Notes under the pieces: generated by a model | What the model was told of the DNA's origin: nothing | The model's database searches: none | Seen by the model: the letters and a program-made list of their open reading frames with translations, nothing else | In this document: positions 26,680 through 36,243 of the stretch, in pieces | Layout: each line of letters opens with the position of its first letter | Numbering within the stretch: the first letter of the stretch is position 1 | Made by a program: the position numbers and the translations under genes | DNA from: Sulfuricella denitrificans | GTDB lineage: Bacteria; Pseudomonadota; Gammaproteobacteria; Burkholderiales; Sulfuricellaceae | Direction of reading: 5' to 3' | DNA length: 64,000 nt | Assembly (NCBI GenBank): GCA_002632355.1 | Contig: NSJJ01000007.1 | Coordinates: forward strand, 112,387 to 176,386

Positions 26680-27299
26680 GGCCGCACCTCTCCCGCTTTC
26701 CCCTCGCTCATTGTCAGCCAGGCAAGGCTGCATTCCGCATTGAGGTGCGGCTGCACACCAACAGTCTCGCTTCTTCCCGACCCCTGACGCTGCAGATCAC
26801 ACTCCCTGATCATGAAGAAGCCCGCTTCCAGCGACGCAAGCGTCGTCATGAAACGCGACAGGTCTTCTTCGTGCAGCAGACCCATGCTGATTTTCATCAC
26901 CGACTGGCGCAAGCGGTAGGCCCCTGAATTCGTGACTGCGGGTGACTGATAAACCTGCTGCGCGTCGATCTGGTAACTGATGCCGAACATCTTGAGTTGC
27001 AGGCTTGCCGCGCGTAAGGCATCCACCCAGTTGATGCGCTGCTCCTCGCCGATCAGGCCGTGCTGTTGCAATGCGAGAAATTCACCGCGATAGCGCAGAA
27101 TCCGTTCTTTTTCTTCGCCCGATTTGTAAAGGCGGTTGCGCGCTTCCTGCAGCGCATCCTGCTGCTGCCTGAATATGTCACGGGACTTGCCCAGCCACTG
27201 ATGGGTAAAGAACACCAGCGCACCGCCCAGCAGCAATACCGTCAGTAGGGTTAACAAGGATGCGCGCAGAAAGCGCCAGTCCTCAGTGGTCCATTTCAT
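26676..27299 (-). CDS. PilO/MshJ-like inner-membrane pilus-assembly protein
   Basis: The 207-residue protein has one membrane helix near the N-terminus (about residues 13-33), a coiled-coil segment (FRQQQDALQEARNRLYKSGEEKERI) and a small periplasmic alpha/beta domain. This is the PilO/GspM/MshJ architecture. Such proteins form the inner-membrane alignment complex with PilM/PilN-like partners. It overlaps the upstream PilM-PilN-like gene by four bases. The assignment depends on layout as well as sequence. Confidence 0.65.
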   Translation of the reverse strand: MKWTTEDWRFLRASLLTLLTVLLLGGALVFFTHQWLGKSRDIFRQQQDALQEARNRLYKSGEEKERILRYRGEFLALQQHGLIGEEQRINWVDALRAASLQLKMFGISYQIDAQQVYQSPAVTNSGAYRLRQSVMKISMGLLHEEDLSRFMTTLASLEAGFFMIRECDLQRQGSGRSETVGVQPHLNAECSLAWLTMSEGKAGEVRP

Positions 27300-28828
27300 T
27301 CGCTAGCCCTCAACACCAACTTGAGCTTGAACTCGGCTCGTACACTATCCGTACTTGTTGCGTCCAGCGTATTGCCACTCAGCGCAGAGGCAGAATGAAC
27401 GTCGAGCGGCATCTGGGTCACACTGGCACTCGCAACATCCGGGTCGCGGCCCAGCTTGTCTGAATAACGGTTAATACTCGCCATCGCTGCGCGATAATCT
27501 CCATGGAACGGCCGAATCTCCGCCTCCAGAATCCCCCATTCCTGCCAGCGCGCATCGGGTACGGGTAAAGCCGCAGCCGAAGACTTACCTGCATTCTCGC
27601 CGGGGGTGCCATACTTCCATGTCAAACGCGTCAACACCACGTCCTGGCTGTTTTCCAGCGCCCGGCTCACCGCCCGCATCATGCGTTCCGGGGTGCGGCT
27701 ATCTTTTTTGAGAATGTCGGCGATTTGCACCGCTTTTTCCAGATTGTCTGCCGAAGCCGGAGACTCGGGAAAAGTTTTGGTCACCTCGATATAGCGTGCC
27801 TGCTGATCCTGCGTCTGCCCTGCAAGCTGGCGCGCCTCGCTATCGAGCTGATAGCGCTGATAGAGATTCCCCCCGCTCCAGAGTAGCGTCGCAACCGCAA
27901 CTGCGGCACTCGTCCCATACAATGTACGCCGTAGCCGATAGCGCCAATGACTGCGCGTAATACTTGCCGGCGCCAGATTGTTTGCGGGGGCACGCAGGGC
28001 AAGTGCGGTCATGTGTGTGGTATAGGGGCAGGTTCCCTGCGGAATGCTGTCGAGACGGGTGGCGATTTCCCGGCGCGTCAGGCGCTGACAGGCAAACGTA
28101 GGGTCAGCCTGGAGGCGAAGTTGCACCTCTTCCAGGGATCCATCGGAATCCAGTAGCAACACGATTAGCCTGGATTCCCGCGCTGACAAGCGCAAGCTGT
28201 TGAGATAAAGCCGGGTTTTCCCAATCTCGCTCACCAGGGCTTCGGTACCTGTATTTTCCGCGCCCACCACGGCAAGCCGGCTGGCCTTCAACTGCCCGTT
28301 CTGGAAATAGCTCTGGCGCAAATCATCCTGGTGTTTGTTAACCAGGAGAACATCCATCTGCGTCAGCTTGAGAAGCGCAAGCAGTTCCTGGCTCACCATG
28401 GGCAGCAGGTAAATCCCCGCCAGGGGCGCCTGATGCTGTTGCAGCACATCCAGCCAGGGGCGCAGGATATCGGCATTGGTCAGCGCCGCGAACAGATAGC
28501 GGTCATCCCGCCGCTTGCCCGAATCCCGCCCCTGTATCCAGGCCGTGTAAAAAGGGGTACTGCGGTAAAGCTGTTTAAGCTTGCGCTGCAGCAACTCGTT
28601 TCGCGCCGAACCTGAAACGTGAGGGAGCGCTTCGGTATGGTAATCCTCCTCAACCGAGTCGACCATCAGGTAAACCGGGGCAGACGAATGCGTATGAAGC
28701 AGTTCGCCGAATTCGCGCTGCCCGGCTTCCGTGGCAGGAAAATTCTGGCACTGGCCCAGCTTGCCGCGCTCGAACAGCGCGCAAATAGCAGCTTGGGTGG
28801 TTATGCAGACAATGAGTTTGGGGGTCAT
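27296..28828 (-). CDS. PilM-PilN-like fusion (MshI-type) pilus-assembly protein
   Basis: The 510-residue protein joins an N-terminal cytoplasmic PilM/GspL-like part (start MTPKLIVCITTQAAICALFERG, with LVNKHQDDLRQSYFQNGQL and STPFYTAWIQGR) to one membrane helix (about residues 308-326). A PilN-like periplasmic part follows (SEARQLAGQTQDQQARYIEVTK and so on). Separate PilM and PilN proteins, or MshI plus MshJ, do this job elsewhere. It probably recruits the MshE ATPase to the inner-membrane platform. The gene is between the GspF-like and PilO-like genes. The first half is divergent from known MshI, so the call is by architecture and position. Confidence 0.68.
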   Translation of the reverse strand: MTPKLIVCITTQAAICALFERGKLGQCQNFPATEAGQREFGELLHTHSSAPVYLMVDSVEEDYHTEALPHVSGSARNELLQRKLKQLYRSTPFYTAWIQGRDSGKRRDDRYLFAALTNADILRPWLDVLQQHQAPLAGIYLLPMVSQELLALLKLTQMDVLLVNKHQDDLRQSYFQNGQLKASRLAVVGAENTGTEALVSEIGKTRLYLNSLRLSARESRLIVLLLDSDGSLEEVQLRLQADPTFACQRLTRREIATRLDSIPQGTCPYTTHMTALALRAPANNLAPASITRSHWRYRLRRTLYGTSAAVAVATLLWSGGNLYQRYQLDSEARQLAGQTQDQQARYIEVTKTFPESPASADNLEKAVQIADILKKDSRTPERMMRAVSRALENSQDVVLTRLTWKYGTPGENAGKSSAAALPVPDARWQEWGILEAEIRPFHGDYRAAMASINRYSDKLGRDPDVASASVTQMPLDVHSASALSGNTLDATSTDSVRAEFKLKLVLRASE

Positions 28829-28844
28829 GGTGAATGCAATAGAT

Positions 28845-30047
28845 TTAAAACTTCATTTTGCCCAATATATCGTAAATCGGCGTCAGCACCGAGAACATGA
28901 TCACCGCCAGCACCAGGCCGAGAATCACGGTCAGCGCGGGCTCGAGCATCTTGAGCAGTTTCTCGACAGATTCCTTGACTTCCCGATTGTAAAAATAGGT
29001 CACGTTTAACAAAGCAGTATCCAGCGCCCCGGTGGCCTCGCCCACGCGCAACATGCGCACCACCAGCGGCGGAAACATGCCCAGATTTTCGAAACTGTCT
29101 GCCACGCTGTCGCCAGCGCTGATCTGCTGCCCGGCACGCGCCAGTCCGTCAGCGATGACCCGATTGTCTACAATGTCCTCGCTGGTTTTCATTGCATCCA
29201 GAATCGTAATGCCCGACTGGTACATCAGGGCGAAGAAATTGGCGAAGCGGGCGAGGATGATTTTCTGCAAAATCGGCCCCACGAATGGGATTCGCAATTT
29301 TGAATAATCCCACCAGTAACGCGCGCGCGGATTCTTGTGAATCATCACCGTCACCAGCGCCAGTGCCGCCAGCGGCACGCCAAACACCAGGTACCAGTAG
29401 TTGACGAACACGTCAGACAGAAAAATCAGCGCCCGTGTCTGGAAAGGCAGTGCCTGCCCCATGTTCTTGAGAAAAGACACCAGCTGCGGCACCAGATACA
29501 TCATCAGGAATACGATCACTCCGCCCACCACCACGAACACCATTGCCGGATACATCAGCAGGCGCTTGGTCTGGGCCACCAGTTCATCCTGCCACTTCAG
29601 GGTCGTGGCGAGACTTTCGAACACCTGGGTCATGGTGCCGCTCTGCTCTCCCGCCTTGATCAGGCTGACGAACAGGCTATCGAATGCCACGGGATAACCG
29701 GCCATGGCTTGCGCCAGGGTCTTGCCTCCGTCCATGTCCTCCAGAATGCCGGACAAGACTTCGCGGAATCGCGGCTGCTCGATACTGTCGCGCAGGTCTG
29801 CCAGACCTTCCAGGATCGGAATGCCGGCACGGGAAAGCTGCTCCATGTGAAAGCAGAAGGTAATGAGATCCTGACGCGTAATATTGCCACCGCCGACATG
29901 GAGCGGCTGGCTCACCTTGCGCGCAGTGATGAGATCCAGCCCCATGCGCTGCAGGCGCAGCTCCAGGTCCACCTCGTTCACCGCAGCGAGTTTGCCCCTG
30001 GCTGGGCCGCCATTCTTGTCAACGGCGCTGTATTGGTAAGTCAGCAT
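28845..30047 (-). CDS. mshG: GspF/PilC/MshG-type inner-membrane platform protein
   Basis: The 400-residue protein is a standard type II secretion F-family member: the N-terminal LTYQYSAVDKNGGPARGKL, two T2SSF domains each starting with a helical bundle (FCFHMEQLSRAGIPILEGL; ILARFANFFALMYQSGITIL), and three membrane helices including about 167-195 and 375-395. It forms the rotor-like platform driven by the MshE ATPase. It lies 33 bases after mshE in the same direction. The mshG symbol is by locus context; gspF or pilC would describe the family equally. Confidence 0.88.
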   Translation of the reverse strand: MLTYQYSAVDKNGGPARGKLAAVNEVDLELRLQRMGLDLITARKVSQPLHVGGGNITRQDLITFCFHMEQLSRAGIPILEGLADLRDSIEQPRFREVLSGILEDMDGGKTLAQAMAGYPVAFDSLFVSLIKAGEQSGTMTQVFESLATTLKWQDELVAQTKRLLMYPAMVFVVVGGVIVFLMMYLVPQLVSFLKNMGQALPFQTRALIFLSDVFVNYWYLVFGVPLAALALVTVMIHKNPRARYWWDYSKLRIPFVGPILQKIILARFANFFALMYQSGITILDAMKTSEDIVDNRVIADGLARAGQQISAGDSVADSFENLGMFPPLVVRMLRVGEATGALDTALLNVTYFYNREVKESVEKLLKMLEPALTVILGLVLAVIMFSVLTPIYDILGKMKF

Positions 30048-30080
30048 GATCGTGAACTCCGCATTCTGGTGCGGATATTC

Positions 30081-31784
30081 TTAGTGCAGCCGCCCGGTCA
30101 GGTCCACCACGCGAGAAACTTCCGCCAGACTGGTCACACCTTCCAGGATACGCCGGATGCCATCATCCGCCAGTGTATGGAACCCCTTCTCAAGCGCCGC
30201 CTTGCTCAACTCCCGCGCGGTGGCGCGACGTGCAATCAATTCATCGAGATCGGCATCCATGTGCAACAACTCGATCAGCGCCATGCGTCCCTTGTAGCCC
30301 CGATGATTGCACTGGGCGCAACCTTTTGCGGCGTGGGCCAGCTGCTCAGAATCAGGTGCCAGGCCCAGCAACTGTTTTTCATCCGGGCTCGGCGTATAGG
30401 CCTGCTTGCAGTGCGGGCAAAGCAGACGCACCAGGCGCTGCGCGATCACGCCGATAATATTGCCCGCCATGATGTCGGGCAGGATACCGATATCCAGCAG
30501 GCGCGGAAAAGCGCCCAGGGCAGAATTGGTATGCAGCGTAGTGAACACCTGGTGCCCGGTCATCGCCGCGCGAAAGGCCATGTCCGCCGTTTCACGGTCG
30601 CGCACTTCGCCCACCAGAATAATGTCGGGATCCTGCCGCATCATGGAGCGAATACCGTTGGCAAAATCCATTTTGACCATTTCGTTGACCGAGGTCTGGC
30701 GCATCATCGTGACCGGGTACTCGACCGGGTCCTCCAGGGTCATGATATTGACCGTTTCGTCGTTGCGGTGGCTCAGCATCGAATACAGCGTCGTGGTTTT
30801 GCCGCTACCGGTCGGGCCGGTCACGATCAGGATGCCCTCGGGGCGCGCCATCATCAGTTTCAGCTTGTCCTGCGTTTCCTGACTCAGACCCATGCGATCC
30901 AGGGAAATGATGGACTTTTCCCGGTCCAGCACGCGCAGCACGATGTTTTCGCCATAGATGGTGGGCTGCGCCGCAACCCGGAAATCAATTGGACGTCCAT
31001 TCAGGTTCAGCGACAGACGCCCGTCCTGAGGCGCCCGTGTTTCGGCGATATTCATGCCGCTGATGACCTTGAGACGGACGGCGATCCCCGGCCAGTAGGT
31101 CTTGTGCAGGCTGCGAATCTGCTCCATCACCCCGTCGATACGGTAACGGATGCGCAGGAAGGCGTATTCCGGCTCGAAGTGGATGTCAGACGCCCCGCGC
31201 TTGACCGCGTCCACCAGCAATGCGCCCACCAGCCGCACCATCGGCTGGGTGTATTCCTCGTTGCCCGCCTGCAGGCTCTGGTAGTCGATCTCGCCGGTTT
31301 CGATCTCGCGCAGGATGCCATCCACCGAAAGTTCGAAGCCGTAGAACTGGTCGATGGATTCTTCGAGTTGCGCTTCGCCCGCGAGCACAGTACGAATCTC
31401 GGTATGCCCGCCGAGATGGGCGCGCAGCAAATCCAGCGCCACCACGTTGAAAACATCGCTCATCGCCACCAGAAGTTCCTGGCGATCGGTATGAAAGGCG
31501 ATCGGCAGCAGGCGGTAGCGACGCGCAAATTCTTCCGGCACCAGCTTGAGGGCTTCTCCGTCAGCGACCACGTTGGAGAGGTCAATCCCCTCCTGGCCGA
31601 TGGTATGGGCCAGGATATCGCGAATCATCGCTTCGGTCACAAAGCCCAGACGCACCAGTTGCCGGCCCAGCGGCATATCGTGCTCGGTTTGCTCCATCAG
31701 GGCAATGCGCAACTGATCCTGGCTGATCAGGCCCTGCTGGACCAGCAATTCGCCTAGTCGAAGTTTTTTACGCTGTTCGGCCAT
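30081..31784 (-). CDS. mshE: MshE/PilB-type extension ATPase with c-di-GMP-binding MshEN domains
   Basis: The 567-residue secretion ATPase has GPTGSGKTTTLYS (Walker A), a Walker B/Asp-box region and a tetracysteine zinc motif (CPHC and CAQC). The N-terminus has two MshEN-type motifs, RLGELLVQQGLISQDQLRIA and PLGRQLVRLGFVTEAMIRDI, the pattern that binds cyclic di-GMP in MshE and some PilB proteins. It is expected to power pseudopilus assembly in response to c-di-GMP. It sits directly after the TPR gene (no gap) and before the F-family gene. Confidence 0.9.
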   Translation of the reverse strand: MAEQRKKLRLGELLVQQGLISQDQLRIALMEQTEHDMPLGRQLVRLGFVTEAMIRDILAHTIGQEGIDLSNVVADGEALKLVPEEFARRYRLLPIAFHTDRQELLVAMSDVFNVVALDLLRAHLGGHTEIRTVLAGEAQLEESIDQFYGFELSVDGILREIETGEIDYQSLQAGNEEYTQPMVRLVGALLVDAVKRGASDIHFEPEYAFLRIRYRIDGVMEQIRSLHKTYWPGIAVRLKVISGMNIAETRAPQDGRLSLNLNGRPIDFRVAAQPTIYGENIVLRVLDREKSIISLDRMGLSQETQDKLKLMMARPEGILIVTGPTGSGKTTTLYSMLSHRNDETVNIMTLEDPVEYPVTMMRQTSVNEMVKMDFANGIRSMMRQDPDIILVGEVRDRETADMAFRAAMTGHQVFTTLHTNSALGAFPRLLDIGILPDIMAGNIIGVIAQRLVRLLCPHCKQAYTPSPDEKQLLGLAPDSEQLAHAAKGCAQCNHRGYKGRMALIELLHMDADLDELIARRATARELSKAALEKGFHTLADDGIRRILEGVTSLAEVSRVVDLTGRLH

Positions 31785-32963
31785 CTATTCTGCCATCCGC
31801 TTCAATTGAACGATGCGCGCCTCTGCTGCGGTCCGGTCGAAAGCAGCCACGCCCTCGCGCCCGATCAATTGCAGGGCGAGCTGGTAATAGGTGAGCGCCT
31901 GTTTGGGCTGCTTGAGATGCTCCAGGCTCACCGCCAGGTTGAAGGCATAATCCGGGTTGGTTGATGCCATATGGTGGGCCTGAAAATAGGCCTGCTGCGC
32001 ATCGGGCCAGCGCCCTTCGGTTGCATACAGATTTCCCAGCACGAAATACAGGGAAGCACTCGGCTGGCTGGCCAGCAGGCGCTTCAATTTTGCCTCGCTG
32101 CCGGCAGGGTCGGTACTTCCCAGCAGATTCAACAGACCCGCCTGGGCATAGGTATTCCTGGGTTCCACATCGAGCACGCGCAGGTAATAGCTGCCGGCTT
32201 CTTCCGGATTACTCGAACGCGCCGCCACCGCAGCCATGCCGAGCAGGCCATCGACACTGCGCGGCTCCTGCTGCAGCAAGCGCCTGTATGCAGACTGAGC
32301 CGCTTCCAGACGCCCTTCCTGCAAGGCCTGATACGCTTTCGCCAGATCGGGATTGATTTCCGGGGGAGAGTCGCGCACGACCCTGACTGCGCCATCCGGC
32401 GCAGGCATCGCCATCTGCGGCGCCCTGTTTTTCGCCTCCGCCAGTACCGCAGTAGGCGCGGGCAAGATGGCTTGCGTTTCCGGCGCAACCGGCGCTGCCA
32501 TCATTGCTCCCGGAGCCGCCTCTTCTTTCGGGGGCGGCGGCTCAGCCACCGCTGGCGATGGCTCCGGCTTTTGTGCAGGAAGCGATGGCAAAGGAGGCGG
32601 ACTGGCCTTCTTGAAGGAAATCAGCAAACCGGGTTTGTTGATCGCCAGATAAACATAGGTGCCGCCGCCGGCAAGCAACAGCAACGCAGCCGCCGACAGG
32701 GCAAGAAGAAGCCCTTTTCGTCCACTACCCTCTGGCGCTTTGGCGGCAAACAGATTGGCCGCGCCCTGCGCAGAAGCAGTGCCATAGGCAGGCGAGCGCT
32801 CTTCATCCCCTGGTTTTGCCGCTGCGGTTGTTGACGAGGTCTCATGCTGACGCGGCTCGAGGGACAACTCCTCCTCCAGCTCCTGCAAGGTTGGCGCTTT
32901 TTCGCCCTGCACGCCTTGCTGGCTTTCTTCGGCCTTTTTCAAGGCTTTCATCAGCAGGCTCAT
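31785..32963 (-). CDS. MshN-like TPR protein, membrane anchored
   Basis: The 392-residue protein has a charged cytoplasmic N-terminus (MSLLMKALKKAEESQQG, as in MshN-type proteins) and a membrane helix at about residues 84-106. A Pro/Ala/Glu-rich linker follows, then several tetratricopeptide repeats (for example LAKAYQALQEGRLEAAQSAY and AVSLEHLKQPKQALTYYQLA). MshN is thought to span the periplasm and meet the secretin. It overlaps the secretin gene by four bases and abuts mshE. Confidence 0.78.
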   Translation of the reverse strand: MSLLMKALKKAEESQQGVQGEKAPTLQELEEELSLEPRQHETSSTTAAAKPGDEERSPAYGTASAQGAANLFAAKAPEGSGRKGLLLALSAAALLLLAGGGTYVYLAINKPGLLISFKKASPPPLPSLPAQKPEPSPAVAEPPPPKEEAAPGAMMAAPVAPETQAILPAPTAVLAEAKNRAPQMAMPAPDGAVRVVRDSPPEINPDLAKAYQALQEGRLEAAQSAYRRLLQQEPRSVDGLLGMAAVAARSSNPEEAGSYYLRVLDVEPRNTYAQAGLLNLLGSTDPAGSEAKLKRLLASQPSASLYFVLGNLYATEGRWPDAQQAYFQAHHMASTNPDYAFNLAVSLEHLKQPKQALTYYQLALQLIGREGVAAFDRTAAEARIVQLKRMAE

Positions 32964-34879
32964 GGCTTTGTTGAATTAGGCAAAAAATGGCCGTAATTCG
33001 ACATAAGCTCTTGCTCTATCGATGAGTTGTCCTCAATTACTGTTGGGCGAAGGAATACCACCAGTTCGCTTTTCTTGCTGACATCATCGCGAAAGCTAAA
33101 TAAGTCGCCAATGCCGGGCAACCTCGCCAGTACCGGGATACCATCCCGATTCCTAGAAGATTTTTCCTGCATCAACCCACCCATTATTAATATTTGTCCA
33201 CTACTAACTTGCAGCACGGACTCCATCGTCCGTACTTGGAGTATGGGGACTTTATTCTGAATAGGTGTCCCTATAAAAACAGGGTTAGGATCATTCACAT
33301 AGCCAATAATCCTGGTAATAGTAGGTCGTATAGTCAGACCGACACGCCCGCTTTCATTAATTTGTGGCGTCACCGTCATCACAACCCCTTCTGCTACAGT
33401 GCGGGGCTCTGTTTCATAGGTTGCCGGAGTAGGTGGGCTTGTGAGAGTTGCAGGCAAGGCAGGATTTACCTTGACTGTAAAATAAATCTGATTGTCGACC
33501 GCCTGCAAGACTGCGGTTTGATTATTAAGTGCCATCAATTTTGGACTTGAAAGCACCTTAATATCCCCAAAGGTCTCCAGCAGCTTGACGGTCGCACTGA
33601 TATTGCCAACACGATTACTGTTTGTGGCATAAGTGAAGGTAAAATTATTACTATTATTTGCCACACCAAATTGACCTAGCATCGATTGTTTAATAGCGCC
33701 CGTACTAGCAATCCTGCTCCAGTCAATACCGCCTTGATAACTATTATTAAGCTCAACCTCGACGATTGTGGCCTCAATCAATACTTGACGCTTGGCTACT
33801 TCAAGCACTCCCTTGAGAAATTCCTGCATTGCCTGATGCTGACGCCGGGTTGCTCGCACTGCGAGCATGCCAGTTTCTGAATTAGCAATTACGGACGCCT
33901 TCTCCCGAAACTGAAAACGTTGTAAACCCGCCTGCAAAGACTTTTGTTGGCTAGCCTGTGCATCGGATTGAACCGATTGGTCACCTGTACCGGCTGCTCC
34001 CGAACCTTGATTGCCGGCTACAGTGTTGCCGCTGCCCTGAACTTTTGTGCCGCCCTGACCGCCAACATTGAATCCAGCGCTACCAGAACCGCTGGCCGTA
34101 GTTGACCCTGACATATTCTGCGAAGCAAATTCCTTAGCCTGTATTTGAACTGAGTCCTGCTCTACCCGTTTATCTGTGTCTTCCAACAACTTCTTAACAT
34201 TCTGCTGCAACAGCTCCCAAAATTTGCTTTTTGAAGTTGTTTTGATTTTTGCACTTAATGAGTTACCGGGTCCAGCAGACCCACTACCTGTGCTCGGCGT
34301 TCCCGTTTTGGCCACTATGGTGTCTACACTTGACTCCATAGCAGTCTCGCGTTCGATGTTGACGTAATTGACCCGATAAGTTTGCAAGTAAGGCGTATCA
34401 GGCATGACGCGAATCACATTTCCATCAACCTCATAACGAAGGTCATCTACCTGCGTCACGATTCGGTCAAGGATCGCATCCAGAGTTTCATCAATCGCAT
34501 TAAGCGTGACAACACCTCTGATTGTTGGATATATGTCAATATTTCGGCCACTATCACGCGCCAGTGCAAACAACAACTCCTTCACCGGGACTTCATTCAC
34601 CACCACGCTATAGGTTTGCGGCTTGACGGATGGCTTGGGGGGCGGCACGAAAGCGCCTACCCTGACAGGCTCGGGTATGCTGCCATCCCTGACCAGCGGT
34701 TCGGCCTGGAGATGATTCTGGGAAACAGGGATGGGAGGAGGATAGGAAGCACAGCCGGAAAAGAATGCCGCCATCCCCAATGCCATGCTCAGGCCGCAGC
34801 GCTGCATCTTTTGCTGCAACCCAGACCGTTTTGTCTTGTTTCTCACGGTACAACCTTTAATGTTGTTGTCTTTCATCAT
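32960..34879 (-). CDS. mshL: MshL-type secretin (pilus/MSHA outer-membrane channel)
   Basis: The 639-residue protein is a lipoprotein-type secretin. An N-terminal signal region carries a lipobox FSGC followed by ASYPPP. A periplasmic secretin/TonB short domain comes next (VVNEVPVKELLFALARDSGRNIDIYP), then a Gly/Ser/Gln-rich linker (about residues 255-305). The C-terminal secretin domain includes VLSSPKLMALNNQTAV, VLQVSSGQILIMGGLMQE and the end VVFLRPTVI. It forms the outer-membrane pore of the pilus or pseudopilus. The start overlaps the ExeA-like stop (TGATG). GTG at 34882 or ATG at 34876 are alternatives, and a much later Met nearer the lipobox would give a shorter signal. Much of the gene is clearly AT-richer than its neighbours. 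Confidence 0.9.
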   Translation of the reverse strand: MMKDNNIKGCTVRNKTKRSGLQQKMQRCGLSMALGMAAFFSGCASYPPPIPVSQNHLQAEPLVRDGSIPEPVRVGAFVPPPKPSVKPQTYSVVVNEVPVKELLFALARDSGRNIDIYPTIRGVVTLNAIDETLDAILDRIVTQVDDLRYEVDGNVIRVMPDTPYLQTYRVNYVNIERETAMESSVDTIVAKTGTPSTGSGSAGPGNSLSAKIKTTSKSKFWELLQQNVKKLLEDTDKRVEQDSVQIQAKEFASQNMSGSTTASGSGSAGFNVGGQGGTKVQGSGNTVAGNQGSGAAGTGDQSVQSDAQASQQKSLQAGLQRFQFREKASVIANSETGMLAVRATRRQHQAMQEFLKGVLEVAKRQVLIEATIVEVELNNSYQGGIDWSRIASTGAIKQSMLGQFGVANNSNNFTFTYATNSNRVGNISATVKLLETFGDIKVLSSPKLMALNNQTAVLQAVDNQIYFTVKVNPALPATLTSPPTPATYETEPRTVAEGVVMTVTPQINESGRVGLTIRPTITRIIGYVNDPNPVFIGTPIQNKVPILQVRTMESVLQVSSGQILIMGGLMQEKSSRNRDGIPVLARLPGIGDLFSFRDDVSKKSELVVFLRPTVIEDNSSIEQELMSNYGHFLPNSTKP

Positions 34880-36243
34880 CACTGAAGCTCGGCGATCTCG
34901 GCTCGTATGCCCTGCAAGGTACGCAAAATCGGGCGATTCGCCTTCAGCGATTCAGGCAGATGCGCCAGTGCCGCAGCAGCCTCCGAACGCCCCGGGAAAC
35001 TGCCGTAGAGCACGGTCCACGCGGGTTGGCCATTGACCTTGGTACGGTACACAAAAACCCGGTCCATTTCAACGTCGCGCCCGATCTTGTCCAGTTGCCA
35101 GCGCAATAACTTCAGGTTATTCGAGCCCATCAGCTGGATGCTTGTCGTCGACTGCCCCTGCTTCGATAACCAGTTTTCCGTTGCCGCCAGCCGTTGCGCC
35201 ACGATATCAGCTGAAACTGGGGCGGCAGGCGGCGCAGTTTTTTCCACTGGCGCCGTCTCTGCAGCCATAGGCACGGAAGCGGGTCTTGCATCCTGAACAC
35301 GGCTGACCGCAGTGTCCGCCCGCCCCTCAGGTTGCGGCTGCAAATAAACATGCAGCGCCACGCCCAGCCCCACGCCGGTCACCAGCAATGCCAGCGCAAC
35401 GGCCATTTTCGGCCATGGAACGGCGCCTTTCGACAGCTCGAATTCGCTGTCCTCTATTGCAGCCCGCACATGCTTCTGGCTCAGGGTATGCGTGTTGTCG
35501 GCAAACGCGGCCAGCAGGGTTTTGTCCGCAATGATGTTCACGCGCCGCGTCAGCCCTCTGGATGCCCGCGAGATCAGCTTGACGACCGCAGGCCCGAACA
35601 GGTCTGGCCCATGGTAACTGGCTGCACGCAAACGGAACATCAGGTAATCCCTGATTTCACCTGATGTCAGTGGCTTGAGGGTAAAGCTGTGGGTGATGCG
35701 CTCCTTGAGCTGGCGAATCTCTGTCCGCGCCAGGTTCCTGTCCAGCTCGGGCTGGCCGAAAAGCACGATTTGCAGCAGCTTGTAGTGTTGCGTCTCGAGG
35801 TTGGAGAGCAGACGGATCTCTTCCAGCGTTTCCAGCGGCATGCTTTGCGCCTCTTCCACGAACACCACGACCTGCTTGCCCTGGGCATGTCGCTCTACCA
35901 GGTATTCCTGCAGCGCCTGCATGACCTCGAGACGCTCCGCGTCACGCGGCAGCGAGAGTTGCATCTCGAAAGCGATGGCATGCAGGATTTCATCCGGTGA
36001 AACGCTCGGATTGGCGAGATAGACTGTTTCCACTTCTTCCGGAAGCCGCTCCTGCAGCATGCGGCACAACATGGTTTTGCCACTCCCGACTTCGCCGCTG
36101 ACCTTGACGATCCCCTCGCCCTGCCGGATGGCATAGATCAGCGCATCCAGAATGGCGCCGCGGTTGCCCCCGCCGTAGAAAAACTCGGTATGCGCTGTAA
36201 TCCTGAAAGGCGGCTGCGAGAGGCCGAAATGGGTGAGATACAT
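34879..36243 (-). CDS. MshM/ExeA-like AAA ATPase with C-terminal SPOR-like domain
   Basis: The 454-residue protein starts MYLTHFGLSQPPFRIT, typical of ExeA/MshM. It has Walker A GEVGSGKT (residues 50-57) and Walker B VVVFVEEAQSM. After a membrane helix (about 282-303) comes an Ala/Pro-rich linker, and the C-terminal SPOR-like domain ends in VLYGSFPGRSEAAAALAHLP. ExeA-type proteins bind peptidoglycan and help seat the secretin. The stop overlaps the secretin start, and the ATG follows the regulator stop directly. It is like MshM in position; the SPOR part is an additional wall-binding element. Confidence 0.85.
   Translation of the reverse strand: MYLTHFGLSQPPFRITAHTEFFYGGGNRGAILDALIYAIRQGEGIVKVSGEVGSGKTMLCRMLQERLPEEVETVYLANPSVSPDEILHAIAFEMQLSLPRDAERLEVMQALQEYLVERHAQGKQVVVFVEEAQSMPLETLEEIRLLSNLETQHYKLLQIVLFGQPELDRNLARTEIRQLKERITHSFTLKPLTSGEIRDYLMFRLRAASYHGPDLFGPAVVKLISRASRGLTRRVNIIADKTLLAAFADNTHTLSQKHVRAAIEDSEFELSKGAVPWPKMAVALALLVTGVGLGVALHVYLQPQPEGRADTAVSRVQDARPASVPMAAETAPVEKTAPPAAPVSADIVAQRLAATENWLSKQGQSTTSIQLMGSNNLKLLRWQLDKIGRDVEMDRVFVYRTKVNGQPAWTVLYGSFPGRSEAAAALAHLPESLKANRPILRTLQGIRAEIAELQ

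Noticed and set aside
29337..31757. Very long plus-strand open frame (over 800 codons) opposite mshG and mshE
   Set aside because: It runs antisense to two clearly conserved genes and its translation is His/Gln-rich with no recognisable domain; it reflects codon bias of the real strand.
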